A program made the position numbers and the translations under genes. Below are positions 39,095 to 40,964 of a stretch of DNA of 40,964 nt, piece by piece. Under the pieces are notes generated by a model. The model did no database searches. It was not told the origin of the DNA and saw only the letters and a list, made by a program, of their open reading frames with translations. The stretch spans positions 1 through 40,964 of IMG/VR virus record IMGVR_UViG_3300009537_003934. One strand, written 5' to 3'. The DNA comes from a virus. Position 1 is the stretch's first letter. Every line of letters begins with the position of its first letter.

Positions 39095-39829
39095 ATGGGT
39101 TTGCGAGAATTTGAGTTACATTGTGGTGACTGCCTTAATGTGATGAAAATTATTCCTGATTCGTCAGTGGATATGATTCTCGCAGACCCTCTATAACTTT
39201 ACGGCACAACAGCCTGCGAATGGGATAGTGTGATACCGCTAGAACCGATGTGGAAACAGTTGAAACGGGTGATTAAGCCTAATGGGGCTATTGTGATGAC
39301 AGCCTCACAGCCGTTTACTACTACATTGATAGTCTCAAATATGAAGATGTTTAAGTATTGTTGGGTGTGGGATAAGAAAAAAGGGGGCAGCCCGTTGTTA
39401 TCTAAAATACAACCATTGCGTGTTACTGAAGATGTTGTTGTATTTGGATGTGGGAAGGTGACGTATAACCCCATCATGACCTTGAGGGATAAAACCAAAA
39501 GTCGCGGAAGCAATACCGGGAAAGTTTCCGAAACAACAGGGAATGCTTTTACAGAAGATAAGGTTTATACGCACAAATACCCAAAGAATATCATTGAGGT
39601 TAGCAACGCCTCACAAAAGGGAAAGCTACACCCAACCCAGAAGCCCGTGGAACTCATGGAATATTTAATCAAAACATACACCGAAGAGAAAGAACTTGTT
39701 CTGGATTTCACAATGGGAAGTGGGACAACAGGCATAGCCTGTGTGAACCTCAACAGAGATTTCATCGGCATAGAAAAAGATGCCGGATATTATGACATTG
39801 CCTGCAAAAGAATAAACAATGCAAGGTGA
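39095..39829 (+). pseudogene. DNA adenine methyltransferase, interrupted by in-frame TAA
   Basis: A beta-class-like site-specific DNA methyltransferase: FELHCGDCLNVMKIIPDSSVDMILADP, then the DPPY position, then YGTTACEWD, target-recognition region, and a C-terminal SAM-binding motif LVLDFTMGSGTTGIACV. The catalytic DPPY reads D-P-L-stop-L-Y: six extra bases around 39190-39199 include a TAA at 39194-39196 in the same frame. The remainder is intact and well conserved. G+C is near 45-48%, far above neighbours, and codon use differs, indicating recent transfer. Start taken at ATG 39095; a GTG at 39080 is possible. Unless the stop is read through, the enzyme is inactive. Confidence 0.8.
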
Positions 39830-39885
39830 GCGTGAAAAGAAGTATAATGCTGGCTAATGCCTGTCACATAGGGAAAAGTTAGAAG

Positions 39886-40134
39886 ATGATAATTTGTAAA
39901 GAATGCAAATGGATTGGAACTAAAAATCAAATGCTAAAAGGAAAGCATCCTTTTGAAGACAATGAAATAATAACTGGATGTCCTAATTGCAAAGAAATTA
40001 ATAGTTTACGCACAAAGTGCATGGTTGAAGGATGCAAAGAAATAAGCACTTGTATATCAACCCTGACAGGCCAAACAAAAACAACAAAAAATGGATATTT
40101 TTATTGCTATAAGCATTATGAAAATGAAAAATGA
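39886..40134 (+). CDS. small zinc-binding hypothetical protein
   Basis: 82 residues. Cys pattern IICKECKWIG ... ITGCPNCKEI, then KCMVEGCKEISTC and YCYKHYE, enough for two zinc sites. Base composition is back to AT-rich. Its stop overlaps the next start (ATGA). Function unknown; probably nucleic-acid binding. Confidence 0.6.
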   Translation: MIICKECKWIGTKNQMLKGKHPFEDNEIITGCPNCKEINSLRTKCMVEGCKEISTCISTLTGQTKTTKNGYFYCYKHYENEK

Positions 40135-40349
40135 TTTTCCAACTGAAGGAAAAGGCTAAATTGGATGTAGATAAAGAAAGTAAAAAAAAAGAATTTGAAA
40201 TATTTTTGTTAAAATCTTTAGCTAAAGCGCAAAACGAAATACTTAATAATTATAGAACAGGGCAAGGATTTATTCCATCTTGGGTTTATGATGTGATTAC
40301 TGATGTCAAACAATTCTACAAAGTAGATAGTATTGACGACATCAAGTGA
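40131..40349 (+). CDS. small hypothetical protein
   Basis: 72 residues, helical, with alternating charge (KEKAKLDVDKESKKKEFEIFLLKSLAKAQNEIL) and a FIPSWVYDVITDVKQFY segment. It is translationally coupled to the preceding gene by ATGA. It is the last rightward gene and meets the leftward gene set end to end with 24 bp between. No family recognised. Confidence 0.5.
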   Translation: MIFQLKEKAKLDVDKESKKKEFEIFLLKSLAKAQNEILNNYRTGQGFIPSWVYDVITDVKQFYKVDSIDDIK

Positions 40350-40373
40350 AGTAGGAAACTAACATCACAACAG

Positions 40374-40721
40374 TCACAACTCTCTCATCCATAGAATTGT
40401 TATTCTGTCAAAACTAATCTGAATAATATCTAATAAAAAAGGGATGCAAAGATAAGTATCAATAAATCTATATTCAACAGATAGAATAATTGAGTCGGTA
40501 GTTATAAGATAAATATTTTTTTTACTTTTAATAATAGTAAAATTTTCATTTTTGTTCGCAGTAAAAATTTGAAGAACTATATTTTTAATTTCAAAAGGGA
40601 TTGTTCTATCAATCCTAATATACCAGCTACTATCCAGTAGAGGGGCTTTATATGGGTAAGCGAAATCAACAGGAAAAAATAAAAAAATAAAAAGAAAAAA
40701 TAAAATAAATAATTTTTTCAT
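40374..40721 (-). CDS. exported small protein with signal peptide
   Basis: About 115 residues on the reverse strand. ATG taken at 40721-40719 with a GGAGA site 7 bases upstream. The start KKLFILFFLFIFLFFPVDFAYP has a basic N-region, a long hydrophobic core and an Ala-containing end, as a Sec signal peptide or N-terminal anchor. The mature part is beta-rich (SSWYIRIDRTIPFEIKNIV) without known motifs. Direction reversal suggests a separate, perhaps later, transcription unit; a lysis or surface role is only a guess. Confidence 0.5.
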   Translation of the reverse strand: MKKLFILFFLFIFLFFPVDFAYPYKAPLLDSSWYIRIDRTIPFEIKNIVLQIFTANKNENFTIIKSKKNIYLITTDSIILSVEYRFIDTYLCIPFLLDIIQISFDRITILWMREL

Positions 40722-40730
40722 CAACTTTCT

Positions 40731-40767
40731 CCAGGAGACCTCTTCCTTATAGGGAGGGGTGATTGAC
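40731..40767. repeat. hairpin repeat copy 2 (matches 26302-26337)
   Basis: Reverse-strand copy of the 26302-26337 repeat with about five mismatches and one gap. Core CTCTTCCTTATAGGGAGGGG forms an imperfect hairpin. It fills most of the 48-bp gap between the two leftward genes. Confidence 0.65.
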
Positions 40768-40769
40768 CA

Positions 40770-40964
40770 TTACTGCAAATGAAAATCTCTTAATTTGTCA
40801 ATCGCTTCCCATTGAGCTTTGTCCTGATCTGATTTATCTGCTAACTTGCTTACAGTAACGGACGTATTATATACAACTGTAAATAGCCATGTAAAACCTG
40901 TTAGTAATATTATTCCGAGTACAGAAGCCAGCACTGTCATCACCATTCGCTGTGTAATAAAATG
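40770..40964 (-). CDS. membrane-anchored small protein, partial at right edge
   Basis: The reverse-strand frame is open from the window's right edge to a stop at 40770-40772 (64 codons seen). A clear membrane helix (MTVLASVLGIILLTGFTWLFTVVY) is followed by a short polar tail with a helix (KLADKSDQDKAQWEAIDKLRDFHLQ). The ATG codons seven and nine residues in lack a ribosome site, so the start may be outside. The layout recalls phage holin or spanin-like proteins, but this is not proven. Confidence 0.55.
   Translation of the reverse strand, partial: HFITQRMVMTVLASVLGIILLTGFTWLFTVVYNTSVTVSKLADKSDQDKAQWEAIDKLRDFHLQ

Noticed and set aside
1-40964. tRNA or rRNA genes
   Set aside because: No T-loop (GGTTCRANTCC) with matching acceptor arms and no rRNA-like conserved segments were seen by eye; a tRNAscan run would settle it.

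Overview
The window is AT-rich (roughly 28-30% G+C by eye) with tightly packed, almost entirely rightward genes, good Shine-Dalgarno sequences and many TTG or GTG starts. It comes from a bacterial extrachromosomal element. Its left end looks like a plasmid replicon: a ParB-like protein, hairpin clusters, in-phase 21-bp iterons and a Rep_3-type initiator. Most of the rest looks like a large tailed phage: DnaB-like helicase, SNF2 helicase, primase, sigma-like protein, DnaE polymerase, UvsY-like, gp32-like SSB, RecA/UvsX, RuvC, and SbcD/SbcC (gp47/gp46). The simplest reading is a large phage-plasmid. The host cannot be named; the GDP-heptose-type sugar genes suggest a bacterium with heptose-containing surface glycans, possibly Gram-negative.

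Layout. 1-4383: partial pentapeptide-repeat protein, parB, small genes, origin and rep. 4384-10127: a repeat-rich control region, helicases, primase, a sigma-like protein and a lysine-rich repeat protein. 10136-14309: a nucleotide-metabolism island (FAD oxidoreductase, ThyX, HAD phosphatase, divergent ThyA-fold protein, DUF1599-like protein, radical SAM/SPASM). 14330-19366: a 1678-residue DNA polymerase III alpha with three mini-inteins and a C-terminal family-4-type uracil-DNA glycosylase. 19408-31764: a cell-surface sugar cluster whose members match the GDP-6-deoxy-heptose pathway (4,6-dehydratase, RmlC-like epimerase, fucose-synthase-like reductase, HddA, HddC), plus a TPP-dependent E1 alpha/beta pair, a glycosyltransferase, an FkbM methyltransferase, SDRs and a B12/radical SAM protein. 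31781-38131: the recombination module. 38133-40349: small Cys-rich proteins and a higher-GC, stop-interrupted DNA methyltransferase. 40374 to the end: two leftward genes for exported or membrane proteins.

Most striking are two short noncoding RNAs, at about 2779-2896 and 7791-7921. Each follows an extended -10 promoter with a 17-bp spacer. Each is predicted to fold into the same A-B-A'-B' pseudoknot: an 11-bp A stem, a 12-13-bp B stem, A' directly abutting B', and a U-rich 3' end. One sits at the replication origin ahead of rep and the other immediately ahead of the primase gene, so they may be a linked pair of replication-control RNAs. I do not recognise them as a known family.

Two genes appear broken: a PAPS-reductase-like gene by a one-base frameshift, and the methyltransferase by an in-frame TAA inside its DPPY motif. 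Short GC-rich hairpin repeats are scattered through the right half, and two of them supply the C-terminal codons of genes.
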